NCBI GenBank assembly: GCA_015296075.1
Contig: DVDV01000286.1
Span: 1-33,210, forward strand
Length of the DNA: 33,210 nucleotides
Source: Leptolyngbyaceae cyanobacterium M33_DOE_097
GTDB taxonomy: Bacteria; Cyanobacteriota; Cyanobacteriia; Leptolyngbyales; Leptolyngbyaceae
Direction: 5' to 3'
Below, in pieces: positions 8,759 to 17,302 of this stretch. Position numbers and translations under genes: made by a program. The notes under the pieces were generated by a model, which was not told the origin of the DNA, did not search any database, and was given only the letters and a program-made list of their open reading frames with translations. Position 1 is the stretch's first letter. Each line of letters opens with the position of its first letter.

Positions 8759-9120
8759 AATTTGGATGTAAGAAAACGGCGATCGAGCAGCGGTTGGATT
8801 CTAAAAAAAGCTGGCTTAGAAACCGACCTAAAGAGTTTTGACATTTCTACTCTGTCGCCCTCAAATGGAGACGGTGAAACACGTGGTGAATGCAAGTCAG
8901 TTTGTAAAAGTGAGATAAGCTGTACGGATTGACAGCATAACGTTTGAAAAGAGAAATCGGGATCGGTTTAACCTGGTCTACCAATTCAACCTGAATTCTA
9001 TGTCAGCTTGGGTTATGTGGATTTAGCGAAAGCTGATAATGAGAAACGCGTGTGTAAAAACGAGGCGATAAAATTTTCTAAAATTGCGAGTGGCTGACAT
9101 AATTGGGGGGCTATCGGGCA
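8759..9120. promoter_or_regulatory. Divergent promoter region and long carboxypeptidase leader
   Basis: About 360 bases lie between the divergent transporter and carboxypeptidase genes. No ORF here is convincing. The plus strand has GGTGAATGC at about 8885 and GTCAGCTTGGGTTATG near 9002. These faintly resemble pieces of the ydaO c-di-AMP riboswitch that often precedes cell-wall enzymes, but spacing and core consensus do not fit well. I treat it only as a long leader. Confidence 0.3.
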
Positions 9121-9984
9121 ATGCCGAAAGTGAATTCTCCTCAGTTTACAATCGAGTATGAAGATGTGCCGAGCGTCAGGGAGTCTTTCGGATTGCAGAA
9201 TCCTAAACCTACTGAAAAAGTCGTGAGAGTTTCCTCATCCTTACCCGATGACATTCCTGTTGCCCAGCGAGAAACCTCTAAACAGGTGGCTCCCAAGGTG
9301 GCTAGCAAGCGTTGGTTGATCTACGGCAGTTTGGGCGCGATCGCTCTGATTGCTTCAATTGCCGGGGCGGTTGTGTCCTGGCAAATTCGGCAGGCGCAGT
9401 TTAGTGCTGATGCATCTAGTTCGGCTGAAACGCAAGCCGCCACCGGACAGGATGGCACAACCCAGTCCCGGCCTAAAGGGGATGTGATTTTGGGCCACTA
9501 TGCCTACAAAGAAGCAGCCCCAACTGATTTAGAAGTGGCAGAAGGGTCAATCCGGCTGAAGCGATCGGCGGCGGCAGCTTATCGAGAAATGGTTGCTGCT
9601 GCCAGCCAGAGTGGGGTCAACATCGTGTTGATTTCTGGGTTTCGCTCGGTCGCTGATCAAAAGCATCTTTACTTTGGTGTCAAAGCCGAACGCGGACAAA
9701 ACGCCCAAGAGCGGGCAAAGGTCAGCGCTCCCCCCGGTTATAGCGAACACCACACGGGCTATGCGATCGACATCGGTGATGCCAATGTACCCGCCACAAA
9801 CTTGCGCGAAGATTTTGAGAAAACCGCTGCCTTTCGTTGGATGAAGGCCAACGCCGCGCGGTATAGCTTCGAGCTTTCCTTTCCCAAGGGGAATGAGCAG
9901 GGCGTGAGTTACGAACCCTGGCACTGGCGTTATGTCGGTGACATTGATAGCCTCAAAACCTTTTATAAAGCGCGAGAAAATTAA
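9121..9984 (+). CDS. VanY-like D-alanyl-D-alanine carboxypeptidase (M15B)
   Basis: This is a 287-residue membrane-anchored zinc peptidase that should remove the terminal D-Ala from peptidoglycan stem peptides. Residues 1-63 are a hydrophilic cytoplasmic tail, one helix spans about 65-87, and a Ser/Thr/Gln-rich linker leads to the catalytic domain from about 120. The M15B signatures are intact: SGFRS (172-176), SEHHTGYAID (208-217) with zinc ligands His210 and Asp217, and EPWHWRY (265-271) with His268. The catalytic domain therefore faces the periplasm. A TTG at 9103 is in frame, but I prefer the ATG at 9121, which follows a G-run. The GNAT gene starts 44 bases later, so the two are probably one operon. 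Confidence 0.92.
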   Translation: MPKVNSPQFTIEYEDVPSVRESFGLQNPKPTEKVVRVSSSLPDDIPVAQRETSKQVAPKVASKRWLIYGSLGAIALIASIAGAVVSWQIRQAQFSADASSSAETQAATGQDGTTQSRPKGDVILGHYAYKEAAPTDLEVAEGSIRLKRSAAAAYREMVAAASQSGVNIVLISGFRSVADQKHLYFGVKAERGQNAQERAKVSAPPGYSEHHTGYAIDIGDANVPATNLREDFEKTAAFRWMKANAARYSFELSFPKGNEQGVSYEPWHWRYVGDIDSLKTFYKAREN

Positions 9985-10028
9985 AGCGAGTAACCAAACG
10001 ACGGCAATGAGATTCAAAGGAGCATCGG

Positions 10029-10550
10029 ATGAACCTCCGCGCTGCCACGTCTGCCGACTTAGAATTGCTGCGCCACTGGGATGAGCAACCCCACGTTGTC
10101 GCTTCCGACCCCAACGATGACTGGGGCTGGGAAGTCGAACTCGATCGCACCTACGATTGGCGAGAGCAACTAATCGCTGAGATCGACGATCGCCCGATTG
10201 GTTTTCTCGAAATTATCGACCCCGCTCGCGAAGAGAGCCATTACTGGGGAGAGTGCGCCCCAAATCTCCGCGCGATCGATATCTGGATTGGGGAAGCAAC
10301 CGATCTTGGTAAAGGTTATGGCACCCAAATGATGCAGCTAGCGCTTGCCCGTTGTTTCGCTGACTCTGCTGTGACGGCTGTGCTGGTCGATCCGCTTGCC
10401 AGCAATATCCGCGCTCACCGATTCTACGAGCGGCTTGGCTTCCAATTTGTTGAACGCAGACAGTTTGGTGCAGATGACTGCTACGTTTACCAGTTAGATC
10501 GAGCCAATTGGCAGATAGACCCCGCGATCGCCCCTCACCCCCTACCCTAA
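10029..10550 (+). CDS. GNAT family N-acetyltransferase
   Basis: This 173-residue acetyltransferase is close in layout to the aminoglycoside 6'-N-acetyltransferase / siderophore acetylase branch of GNAT. It has an N-terminal LRAATSADLELLRHW segment, the strand IDIWIGEATDLGKGYGT carrying the acetyl-CoA loop (LGKGYGT, 93-99), and the C-terminal NIRAHRFYERLGFQFV signature. The acceptor cannot be told from sequence, and drug resistance should not be assumed. AAAGGAG at 10016-10022 gives a well-spaced ribosome binding site. It follows the carboxypeptidase by 44 bases. The last residues (APHPLP) are encoded by CT-rich sequence continuous with the repeat array just downstream, so the original C-terminus may have been altered. 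Confidence 0.88.
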   Translation: MNLRAATSADLELLRHWDEQPHVVASDPNDDWGWEVELDRTYDWREQLIAEIDDRPIGFLEIIDPAREESHYWGECAPNLRAIDIWIGEATDLGKGYGTQMMQLALARCFADSAVTAVLVDPLASNIRAHRFYERLGFQFVERRQFGADDCYVYQLDRANWQIDPAIAPHPLP

Positions 10551-10626
10551 AATCCAAACTCCTACTTCCCTCACCCCCTCACTCCCTCACTCCCTCACCC
10601 CCTCACTCCCTCACCCCCAGCCCCCC
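10531..10626. repeat. Pyrimidine minisatellite (CCCTCACT-type)
   Basis: A nearly pure C/T/A strand made of CCCTCACT, CCCTCACCCC and similar units runs from the last codons of the GNAT gene to about 10626. The clearest units are at 10568-10618. The complement is G-rich and could form quadruplexes. No inverted terminal repeats or target duplications are seen. Confidence 0.85.
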
Positions 10627-10635
10627 TTGCCAACA

Positions 10636-10671
10636 AAAAATTCCCAGAGATCACCACCCCTGGGAATTTTT
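10636..10671. terminator. Bidirectional intrinsic terminator
   Basis: Arms AAAATTCCCAG (10637-10647) and CTGGGAATTTT (10660-10670) form a perfect 11-bp stem around a 12-base loop. The stem has an A-run on one side and a T-run on the other. It sits between the end of the GNAT gene and the end of the convergent Bax-inhibitor gene, so it can stop both transcripts. Confidence 0.9.
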
Positions 10672-10690
10672 CAATCAATCTAAATTGCTA

Positions 10691-11377
10691 TTAACGCCGA
10701 CTCATCGACATGACAATTTGCAGAATGTACCAGAACAGCAACGCGACTGACGCAAACAGTTCTAAAGAGGCTGCAACGTGCTGACCAGGTTGGTAGTAAT
10801 GCATCACCTTAGAGGTGTCATAAAGAATTGCACCAGCCGCAAATAGCACCATGATGGCAGAGAAAAATAACCCTAGCTGGAACCCAAAGATGGCGCTACA
10901 GATGATCACACCCAATGCGACAAAACCGCCAATCATCAGAATGCCACCGAGAAAAGAAAAGTCTTTCTTGGTAACGAAGGCGATCGCGGTCAAGGCGGCA
11001 AACAACAACAACGTCAAAATGCCCGCTGTTGGAATAACGCTAGGGTCAGAGAAGACAGCCGCAATGTAAAGTAGAGGGGCAAAAATTATCGCTTGGGCAA
11101 CAACCTCAAGCCCCAGGCCCAAATACTGGGTTTGCACAGAAGCTTGAGCGGCAAAGCTGCGAGCCATCCAGCCAATGAGGGAAAACGCTGCCAAAACGCC
11201 TAACCAGACAAAACGGCCACTACCCAACAGGAGGTCAGCCAATGCGCCAGCAACCCCGGTTTGAAACAAAATAAACTCAACAACGACGAAAGCCCCAATT
11301 GCACCCGCAAGGTGCAGGTAGGTATTTCGAATAAATTGCGCCCGTTCAGTTGGGCGAGCCTGAGCAACAGTAACCAT
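10691..11377 (-). CDS. Bax inhibitor-1 / YccA family membrane protein
   Basis: This 228-residue protein has about seven hydrophobic helices after a short N-terminal tail (to RNTYLHLAGAIGAF). It matches the Bax inhibitor-1 (UPF0005, YccA/YetJ) family, whose bacterial members include calcium-leak channels and modulators of membrane proteolysis. The family markers are the early RNTYLHL, the middle ALTAIAFVTKKDFSFLGG loop, and the AGAILYDTSKVMHYY segment carrying the conserved Asp near the last helices. ATG 11377 is preceded on the minus strand by CGGAGAAG. It converges on the GNAT gene across a strong terminator. The physiological role in cyanobacteria is not established. Confidence 0.93.
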   Translation of the reverse strand: MVTVAQARPTERAQFIRNTYLHLAGAIGAFVVVEFILFQTGVAGALADLLLGSGRFVWLGVLAAFSLIGWMARSFAAQASVQTQYLGLGLEVVAQAIIFAPLLYIAAVFSDPSVIPTAGILTLLLFAALTAIAFVTKKDFSFLGGILMIGGFVALGVIICSAIFGFQLGLFFSAIMVLFAAGAILYDTSKVMHYYQPGQHVAASLELFASVALLFWYILQIVMSMSRR

Positions 11378-11604
11378 GCGGTATGCTTCTCCGGAAGTTG
11401 ATATAAGAGTTACTCACGAGTCTAACAAAGCATCCTGGAAAAGACTTTCATTTTTAGGTAACGAACTTTCTATGCCTGCTATGTGAGATCGCCTGCAATT
11501 ATGCAATCTCAGGTGACTTTAGAATCGTAGGAGGTTTTAGAAGTGACAAAAGGCTTACTTTATAGGGGCGGTTGAGAAAGCGGGTGCAAAATCTGACTAG
11601 CCCC

Positions 11605-11670
11605 CCGGCGAGTGCCGTCTCCGTTGCTTCGCGCCTTGGCGCTGAGGCTGAAGAAGACGGCTGAGGGGTG
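11605..11670. repeat. REP-like hairpin element
   Basis: Arms GCCGTCT (11614-11620) and AGACGGC (11655-11661) enclose a perfect inner palindrome GCGCCTTGGCGC (11631-11642). The whole can fold into a nested hairpin. It is GC-rich against an AT-rich flank and lies downstream of the PAS gene's stop. It looks like a dispersed palindromic element rather than a normal terminator, since no T-run adjoins the stem. Confidence 0.5.
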
Positions 11671-11712
11671 AAGGCTGATGGATTGTGTTAAATAAACGGG
11701 GCTAAATCAAAG

Positions 11713-12324
11713 TTAGTTGCCAGGATCGCCGATCGCGAAGACGCAGCCATCCATTGTCGCGAAGACAACTTGATTGGCGGGTTTCGACGTTTCAAAATCC
11801 TGCAAGCCCCAATGCCATTGGCGAGAGGTGGCTCGTAACTGCATGACGGCATGTTTCACAGGATCGATGGTCTTTTCGGTAAATTGCAAAAACTCATCTT
11901 CAGCCCGCCGATAGTCTGTAATCTCGACCACATATAAATAGACAAGATTAAAAGACAGAACCGGATTGTAGGTAATTGCAAAAACGCGATCGCCCACAAT
12001 TCGCTCAATCGCAGGGATTGTGTGAGTTCCGGCTAGGCACGTTTGCACAAACTGTTCATGCTCAACGGGCAACAGCTCCAACTCTGGCAAGTGCAAAACC
12101 CGCAACAGTTTTTCGGCTGCAGGGTTGAGTTTAATCACTGTGCCATCGGGGCTACACACCAAAATCGGCATGGGATTGCGGCGTAAAAACAGCGACAGTC
12201 GAATAATATCTGCTTCGGCATAGCTGTCTCGCTGCGATGAGCCAGAGTTTGGCTGATTTGAGGCGGGCGAGCCGCCATTTGGGTCAGATTGCCCATCGGC
12301 ATTTGAGTTATTTTTGATTACCAT
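11713..12324 (-). CDS. PAS domain protein
   Basis: This 203-residue protein has a polar, Asn/Ser/Gly-rich N-terminus of about 40 residues and one PAS domain at roughly 45-150. Its core reads FLRRNPMPILVCSPDGTVIKLNPAAEKLL and ends at YLYVVEITDYRRAEDE, the usual PAS-to-linker junction. About 50 residues without recognised homology follow. There is no kinase, cyclase or DNA-binding domain, so it is a lone sensor or adaptor that probably signals by binding a partner. No heme- or flavin-binding cysteine or histidine motif stands out. GAGGAG precedes the ATG on the minus strand. A stem-loop occupies its 5' leader. Function beyond sensing is unknown. Confidence 0.82.
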   Translation of the reverse strand: MVIKNNSNADGQSDPNGGSPASNQPNSGSSQRDSYAEADIIRLSLFLRRNPMPILVCSPDGTVIKLNPAAEKLLRVLHLPELELLPVEHEQFVQTCLAGTHTIPAIERIVGDRVFAITYNPVLSFNLVYLYVVEITDYRRAEDEFLQFTEKTIDPVKHAVMQLRATSRQWHWGLQDFETSKPANQVVFATMDGCVFAIGDPGN

Positions 12325-12355
12325 TTTGTTAGCTCCTCAAGTTGTGGTGGAGTCA

Positions 12356-12392
12356 AGCCAGGACAGGGTGTCGCAGCCGGGTCCTGGCTTTT
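12356..12392. terminator. Stem-loop in the leader of the PAS gene
   Basis: Arms AGCCAGGAC (12356-12364) and GTCCTGGCT (12381-12389) form a 9-bp stem, followed by TTT on the plus strand. On the plus strand it resembles a weak terminator although no plus-strand gene ends nearby. On the minus strand it sits 32 bases before the PAS start codon and could affect translation or transcript stability. Confidence 0.45.
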
Positions 12393-13031
12393 AACGAATT
12401 ACGAGTCAACCATGCACCCTGGCAGACTTGGGGGTGCCTGAGCAGAATTCAATTTTGGAAATAGCCGACTAGCTTAAGGTTGGCGATCGCTCGTTGATTT
12501 CTTTTTTCTTTTGCTTTAAGAAACAATTTCCTGGTTCGGCAGGTCTCTAAGAAGAATCGTGGAGGTCGCGCGGTTGGATTAGATCGGTTCCTGACTGAAT
12601 TCCGCATTATTACGGAAAGTTCACTCTGTGATTGGCACCCCCGGTTGGTCTGCTTCTTAATTGTGCATACGGAGCCTGTTTCCTTGGGTGATGGTTGACC
12701 AAAGCAGATGTGAATCTTGTCATCAAAATTTTGTGATAAATCGTCTCCGTATAATTGACGAACCGCAGTGTCAAACCTGATCCAGATCACAAGCCAAATC
12801 GGGATTACCCGGTTCAACGAAGGAGCTTTAGAAATAGGTTGCTTTAAATCGCTAGATGCAGGTCAATTCGTCTGGAAGTCATAAAGCTATAAAATTTGGA
12901 GCAAATTGGCTAAAAACTCGTAATTTGAGTGACGTGTAGGAGAGCAGCGCGAACTCCTGTTTAAGATAGAGGCGGGTTCCCTCCAATAGTTAAGATGCAT
13001 CACTCAAGTTCTAAAAGGTGTTTTAAGGTGG
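12393..13031. other. Intergenic region between PAS and nuclease genes
   Basis: This gap of about 640 bases has divergent genes on either side. A minus-strand frame at 12449-12817 exists, but its translation looks non-coding and has no domain, so I do not call it. A small hairpin with arms GCACCC (12414-12419) and GGGTGC (12431-12436) is present. The nuclease promoter should lie at the right end, but no box is distinct. Confidence 0.4.
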
Positions 13032-13715
13032 ATGTCGGTTCAGGTTTTACCTCAATTCAACACGCGATCGCTGCGTGAAAATGGGCGGCAATATTATGTT
13101 GATGATCGGGGCAATCGACTGCCCAGTGTCACCACGATTTTGAATGCCACCCGTCCACCCGAACAACGGGAAGCGCTGGCTCGTTGGAAAGAGCGGGTCG
13201 GTGCAACCGAAGCCGTTCGGATTAGCACAACTGCCAGTCGTCGAGGAACGGGCACGCACAAACAGGTCGAGCGCTATTTGCGGGGTGATGCAGTCGTTTG
13301 TTCTGACTCGGTGCGTCCCTACTGGGAAAGCATCAAACCGGTGTTACAAGCTGTTGACAATGTTCGCCTGATTGAAGGCACAGTGTTTCACTACGACCTG
13401 GGCTACGCAGGCAAGGTGGACTGTGTGGCAAGTTATGAAGGGGTGCCTTGCTTGTGCGAGTGGAAAACGAGCGATCGCCCCAAACAGACCTTAGACCGTT
13501 TGCATGACTATCCCTTACAGCTCGTTGCCTATTGGGGGGCGGTCAACCAGTTTTATCAGAATTATGATGTTGACCTGAAAAATGCTCTGCTTGCGATCGC
13601 CCTGCCAGAGCAAGCCGCTGAGGTGTTTTGGTTTGATGCAGAGGCGTTAGCTGTTTACTGGGCGACTTGGGCAGAGCGTGTGAAGCGGTTTTGGTTGAGG
13701 CAGGGTGGTCGATAG
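13032..13715 (+). CDS. MGME1-like PD-(D/E)XK exonuclease
   Basis: This 227-residue protein has the RecB-type PD-(D/E)XK nuclease fold in the arrangement of mitochondrial genome maintenance exonuclease 1 (MGME1). It has SVTTIL (32-37), the GTGTH motif with His76, a conserved Glu115, GKVD with Asp130, the EWK catalytic pair (Glu143, Lys145) and the downstream PLQLVAYW helix with Gln163 and Tyr. The catalytic set is complete, so it should be an active metal-dependent DNA exonuclease, probably acting on single-stranded ends. It stands alone, with no recombinase, helicase or phage gene beside it, which argues for a housekeeping repair or DNA-degrading role. The ATG at 13032 has only a weak GGTG ahead of it. 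The family assignment is good; the cellular role is inferred. Confidence 0.85.
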   Translation: MSVQVLPQFNTRSLRENGRQYYVDDRGNRLPSVTTILNATRPPEQREALARWKERVGATEAVRISTTASRRGTGTHKQVERYLRGDAVVCSDSVRPYWESIKPVLQAVDNVRLIEGTVFHYDLGYAGKVDCVASYEGVPCLCEWKTSDRPKQTLDRLHDYPLQLVAYWGAVNQFYQNYDVDLKNALLAIALPEQAAEVFWFDAEALAVYWATWAERVKRFWLRQGGR

Positions 13716-14057
13716 TGGGGAAATAAATAAGGAGTTGCAAGAAATGTTTCTCACTGCAAGCGAAATAAATCTGGCTGTGGGTAATCTGGTAAATATTTGA
13801 GGGCTGAAACCGAGCTGCTGAGGGCTTTTAAGGAAGTTTACAAAGAATTTGCCCTAAGAGTTGGGATTTTTTTAAAGAAATTGGTTATCCTTATCTAACT
13901 CAAATGCCTTGCTCATAACACATACTTCATTGTGTCGAGTTTGCTTTGTAGCCCTGTGTTCACATTAGCGAGAAACCTTAACAAGAAGGTTAATAATATC
14001 TCCGAACATAGGAATAGATAAGCTGTATATTACCTTTGATAGATTGACTCACATTAG
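13716..14057. promoter_or_regulatory. Intergenic region upstream of phosphatase gene
   Basis: About 340 AT-rich bases with no convincing ORF. A TATATT box near 14027 lies about 30 bases before the phosphatase ATG and is the best -10 candidate. No clear -35 or operator is seen. Confidence 0.35.
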
Positions 14058-15497
14058 ATGACCGCAGTGCCTTTGCCCCGACAACCTTCGCAATCCTCGG
14101 ATCTCAGCAATCCTTCGCCTGAGATCACGCCTGTGTTTGCGTTGAAGGAGTTGGTTGCGCGTCTGAATCGTGAGCAGCACAAGATTCAAGACCTGCTCAG
14201 TTCGCTCGGTTTTGCTCTACGTAGCTTCAACAACTTGAATCAGTTTCTAGAGTTGATTCCGTTGATGGCGAGTCGAGTGACCGATTGCGATGGAGGTGCC
14301 CTCTTATTATTTAAACCCAATGGGCAAGTCCGCTTAGAGCGCTTGCACTGTCAAGACAGTCGGCTGTGTCAGGACGTTCGCAAGGCGATCGAGTCAGCAA
14401 CCCGTCAAATCAGTGCGTCGATCGCAGCCGCAAAAACGGAGGAGGTAACTGCCATTTCGCCCAGCACGATTGCTGCCCTCGATCAGCAGATGAGCTTTTG
14501 CCTGGGTGCCGATGTGCAAGTCTTTGGCACCGCGATTTTAGTTAAGAATACAGAACGGGGTCGGCTTTACGTCTTTAGTCGCGACCCTCAATATACGTGG
14601 ACTGAGACACGCCAAAAGCTGGTGCGTCTGGTGGCTGACCAAACAGCGGTGGCGATCGAAAACGATGAGCTGACCGTTGAGCTACGTAAGAAGGAACGCT
14701 TAGACCGTGAACTGGAAATTGGGGCTGATATCCAACTGCGGTTGCTGCCGCGTCAGTGCCCCAAAATTATGGGGTTGGAGCTAGCGGCACGTTGTCAAAC
14801 CGCAAATCGTGTCGGGGGTGACTATTACGACTTTATCCCCGCGAGTTATGACCAGGTGCGATCGCGCAAAGAAGGTCACAGTGAGTCGGGCAAATGGAGC
14901 ATTGTCATTGGCGATGTGATGGGCAAAGGGGTGCCTGCTGGGTTAATTATGACAATGACCCGTGGCATGCTACGGGCTGAGGTGCTAAACGAACACTCTC
15001 CGGCTCGTATTTTGCAGCATCTCAATCGCGTTATGTATGCCGATTTAGAGAACTCAAATCGATTTGTCACGCTGTTTTACTCTGAGTTCAACCCGCAGAC
15101 GCAGGTGTTGTCTTATAGTAATGCGGCGCACAATCCGCCTTTGCTCTGGCAGGCCGCGACGAATACGATTAAGCGATTAGATACGTTGGGAATGTTGATC
15201 GGGCTAGATGCTGACACGCAGTATCAAGATGCACAAATTCAATTGCTGCCGGGAGACACTCTGATTTATTACACCGACGGTTTTACAGATGCTGCTAACC
15301 AAAGTGGTGAGCGGTTTGACGAAGAAAACCTGATGCGGGCCTTTCAATGGGCTTGTCAGTATTGCGATGGCCCTCAAGAAATCCTGGATTACTTGTTTGA
15401 GCAGGTTCAGAATTTTATTGGCTCCAATAAACGGAATTCTGACGATATGACGCTAATCGTGATGCAAGCTCAGCCAGAGCCAGCTCCTATAGAGTAA
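14058..15497 (+). CDS. GAF-PP2C (SpoIIE/RsbU-type) serine phosphatase
   Basis: This 479-residue soluble signalling protein has a GAF sensor domain at about 46-205, a short coiled-coil linker (ELRKKERLDRELEIGADIQ), then a PP2C-type phosphatase domain of the SpoIIE/RsbU class to about residue 470. Metal-binding and catalytic motifs are present: GGDYYDF (253-259), GDVMGKGVPAG (285-295), YTDGFTD (405-411) and DDMTLIV (462-468). Such enzymes dephosphorylate anti-sigma-factor antagonists in partner-switching pathways. No anti-sigma or antagonist gene is adjacent, so the partner must be elsewhere. The GAF domain ends close to the linker, so ligand binding could control the phosphatase. It is followed 90 bases later by a small membrane protein gene. 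The domain calls are firm. Confidence 0.92.
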   Translation: MTAVPLPRQPSQSSDLSNPSPEITPVFALKELVARLNREQHKIQDLLSSLGFALRSFNNLNQFLELIPLMASRVTDCDGGALLLFKPNGQVRLERLHCQDSRLCQDVRKAIESATRQISASIAAAKTEEVTAISPSTIAALDQQMSFCLGADVQVFGTAILVKNTERGRLYVFSRDPQYTWTETRQKLVRLVADQTAVAIENDELTVELRKKERLDRELEIGADIQLRLLPRQCPKIMGLELAARCQTANRVGGDYYDFIPASYDQVRSRKEGHSESGKWSIVIGDVMGKGVPAGLIMTMTRGMLRAEVLNEHSPARILQHLNRVMYADLENSNRFVTLFYSEFNPQTQVLSYSNAAHNPPLLWQAATNTIKRLDTLGMLIGLDADTQYQDAQIQLLPGDTLIYYTDGFTDAANQSGERFDEENLMRAFQWACQYCDGPQEILDYLFEQVQNFIGSNKRNSDDMTLIVMQAQPEPAPIE

Positions 15498-15570
15498 CTA
15501 CGCCGAAGTTTCGATTTTCTGATATGCTGACTTGGCGTTAGCCTTACGCACCAGTATGATGTGCTTTAAC

Positions 15571-15577
15571 GAGGAGG
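15571..15577 (+). promoter_or_regulatory. Ribosome binding site of small membrane protein
   Basis: GAGGAGG lies 12 bases before ATG 15590 and only 3 bases before an in-frame TTG at 15581. The TTG spacing is too short, so the ATG is favoured although its own spacing is slightly long. Confidence 0.6.
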
Positions 15578-15589
15578 GCTTTGGTTGAA

Positions 15590-15832
15590 ATGGACGCAAG
15601 CTTTTTACATGATTTCGCAAGCAGTTTGACTCACGTTTCGCAGGTGGTGGATTACTCACAGGTGTTGCACTGGCATCTGCCGCTCGATTTAGCGCAACAA
15701 TTTAAAGATCCTGATTTTGTTGGCGATCTCACCAAAACCTGGAATAATTTCGTCAAAACGGGTCAGGTTTGGGCTTTTCTAGCAGGTCTGGTTTTAGGGT
15801 ATTTAGTGAAAACCTTCACGAGTTTTGGTTGA
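15590..15832 (+). CDS. Small single-helix membrane protein, unknown
   Basis: This 80-residue protein has an amphipathic N-terminal half and one C-terminal membrane helix, roughly from QVWAFLAGLVLGYLV to the end. I recognise no family. The strong ribosome binding site and the position 39 bases ahead of argH suggest a real, co-transcribed gene. An upstream in-frame TTG at 15581 would add three residues. The soluble part would be cytoplasmic if the helix is a tail anchor. Function unknown. Confidence 0.65.
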   Translation: MDASFLHDFASSLTHVSQVVDYSQVLHWHLPLDLAQQFKDPDFVGDLTKTWNNFVKTGQVWAFLAGLVLGYLVKTFTSFG

Positions 15833-15871
15833 TCTGTTTGTTGACATCTAGCGATTTTGTAAGGGGCTTCC

Positions 15872-17272
15872 TTGAATAATCCTGCTACTGCAAACCAGCC
15901 ATCCACCTGGAGCCAACGGTTTGAATCGGCACTGCATCCCGCGATCGCGCGGTTTAATGCGAGCATTGGTTTTGATATTACCCTGATCGAGTACGACATC
16001 ACTGGTTCACAAGCACACGCGCGGATGTTGGCTCATACCGGCATCATTTCTCCTGAAGAAGGAGATCAACTTGTCAGTGGCTTAGAGCAAGTGCGGCAAG
16101 AGTTTCGGGCAGGGCTGTTCGTGCCCGGTGTTGATGCTGAAGATGTACACTTTGCGGTCGAGCGTCGGCTCACTGAAATTGTTGGCGATGTCGGCAAAAA
16201 GCTGCATACGGCGCGATCGCGCAACGACCAGGTGGGCACTGATACACGCCTTTATCTGCGGGATCAGATTCAGCAAATTCGCACGCACCTGCGCGAGTTT
16301 CAGACGGTGCTGCTGACCCTGGCCGAGCAGCATGTTGAGACGCTCATTCCTGGGTATACCCATTTGCAACGGGCGCAGCCCGTGAGTCTGGCACATCATT
16401 TGCTGGCTTACTTTGAGATGGCAGAGCGTGACTGGCAGCGCTTGGGTGAGATTCATCAACGGGTGAATGTATCGCCCCTGGGGTCTGGTGCATTAGCGGG
16501 CACGACGTTTCCCATTGATCGCCATTACACTGCGGAGTTGCTAGGCTTTGCTGGGGTTTATGCCAACAGCCTGGATGGGGTCAGCGATCGCGATTTTGCG
16601 ATCGAGTTTCTCTGCGCGGCGAGTTTGATCATGGTTCACCTCAGCCGCCTGTCTGAAGAGGCGATTATGTGGGCCTCTCAAGAGTTTAGCTTTATTACTC
16701 TGACCGATAGCTGTGCCACAGGCTCCAGCATCATGCCGCAAAAGAAAAATCCGGATGTGCCTGAGTTGGTGCGGGGTAAAGCGGGGCGGGTGTTTGGTCA
16801 CTTGCAGGCTTTGCTGGTACTGATGAAAGGGTTGCCTTTGGCCTACAACAAAGATTTGCAAGAAGATAAGGAAGCCTTGTTTGATGCGGTTGTGACAGTC
16901 AAAGCGTGCTTAGAAGCAACCACGATTCTGCTGCGAGAAGGGTTGCAATTTAACACGACACGGCTTAACTCAGCGGTGAACGAAGATTTCTCAAATGCAA
17001 CAGATGTGGCTGACTACCTGGCGGCTAAGGGTGTGCCTTTCCGAGAAGCCTATAACCTGGTAGGCAAAGTGGTGAAGACCTCAATCGCCCAGGGCAAGCT
17101 GCTTAAAGACCTCAGCCTGGAGGAATGGAAAGCTTTGCATCCCGCATTCGAAGCAGATATTTACACCGCGATCGCTCCGGCAACGGTGGTGTCAGCTCGC
17201 AATAGCTTCGGTGGCACAGGCTTTGAGCAAGTTCGAAGGGCATTAGCGGCGGCTCAAGCTAAGCTCTGTTAA
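15872..17272 (+). CDS. argH: Argininosuccinate lyase
   Basis: This enzyme cleaves argininosuccinate to arginine and fumarate, the last step of arginine biosynthesis. The 466-residue length is normal. The fumarase/lyase superfamily signature [11 protein letters not shown] begins at residue 284 and holds the catalytic serine on the flexible loop. [12 protein letters not shown], the [11 protein letters not shown] segment and [11 protein letters not shown] mark the other conserved regions that build the tetrameric active site. The start is a TTG at 15872, preceded by AAGGGG, giving [19 protein letters not shown]. No other arg gene is near. It converges on the histidine kinase gene with a 30-base gap. 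The identification is secure. Confidence 0.98.
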   Translation: MNNPATANQPSTWSQRFESALHPAIARFNASIGFDITLIEYDITGSQAHARMLAHTGIISPEEGDQLVSGLEQVRQEFRAGLFVPGVDAEDVHFAVERRLTEIVGDVGKKLHTARSRNDQVGTDTRLYLRDQIQQIRTHLREFQTVLLTLAEQHVETLIPGYTHLQRAQPVSLAHHLLAYFEMAERDWQRLGEIHQRVNVSPLGSGALAGTTFPIDRHYTAELLGFAGVYANSLDGVSDRDFAIEFLCAASLIMVHLSRLSEEAIMWASQEFSFITLTDSCATGSSIMPQKKNPDVPELVRGKAGRVFGHLQALLVLMKGLPLAYNKDLQEDKEALFDAVVTVKACLEATTILLREGLQFNTTRLNSAVNEDFSNATDVADYLAAKGVPFREAYNLVGKVVKTSIAQGKLLKDLSLEEWKALHPAFEADIYTAIAPATVVSARNSFGGTGFEQVRRALAAAQAKLC

Positions 17273-17302
17273 ACCCCCTTCAGGCTGACTTGTGCCCCGA
17301 CC

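Noticed and set aside
9547-10017. A 156-residue minus-strand frame over the carboxypeptidase gene
   Set aside because: Antisense shadow of the vanY-like coding sequence, whose motifs are complete on the plus strand.
10029-10550. Calling the GNAT protein an aminoglycoside resistance enzyme
   Set aside because: It shares the fold and layout of that branch, but the acceptor cannot be read from the sequence and the neighbourhood is a cell-wall gene, not a resistance cassette.
12449-12817. A 122-residue minus-strand ORF in the gap before the nuclease gene
   Set aside because: Ragged composition, no domain, no ribosome binding site; behaves like translated intergenic sequence.
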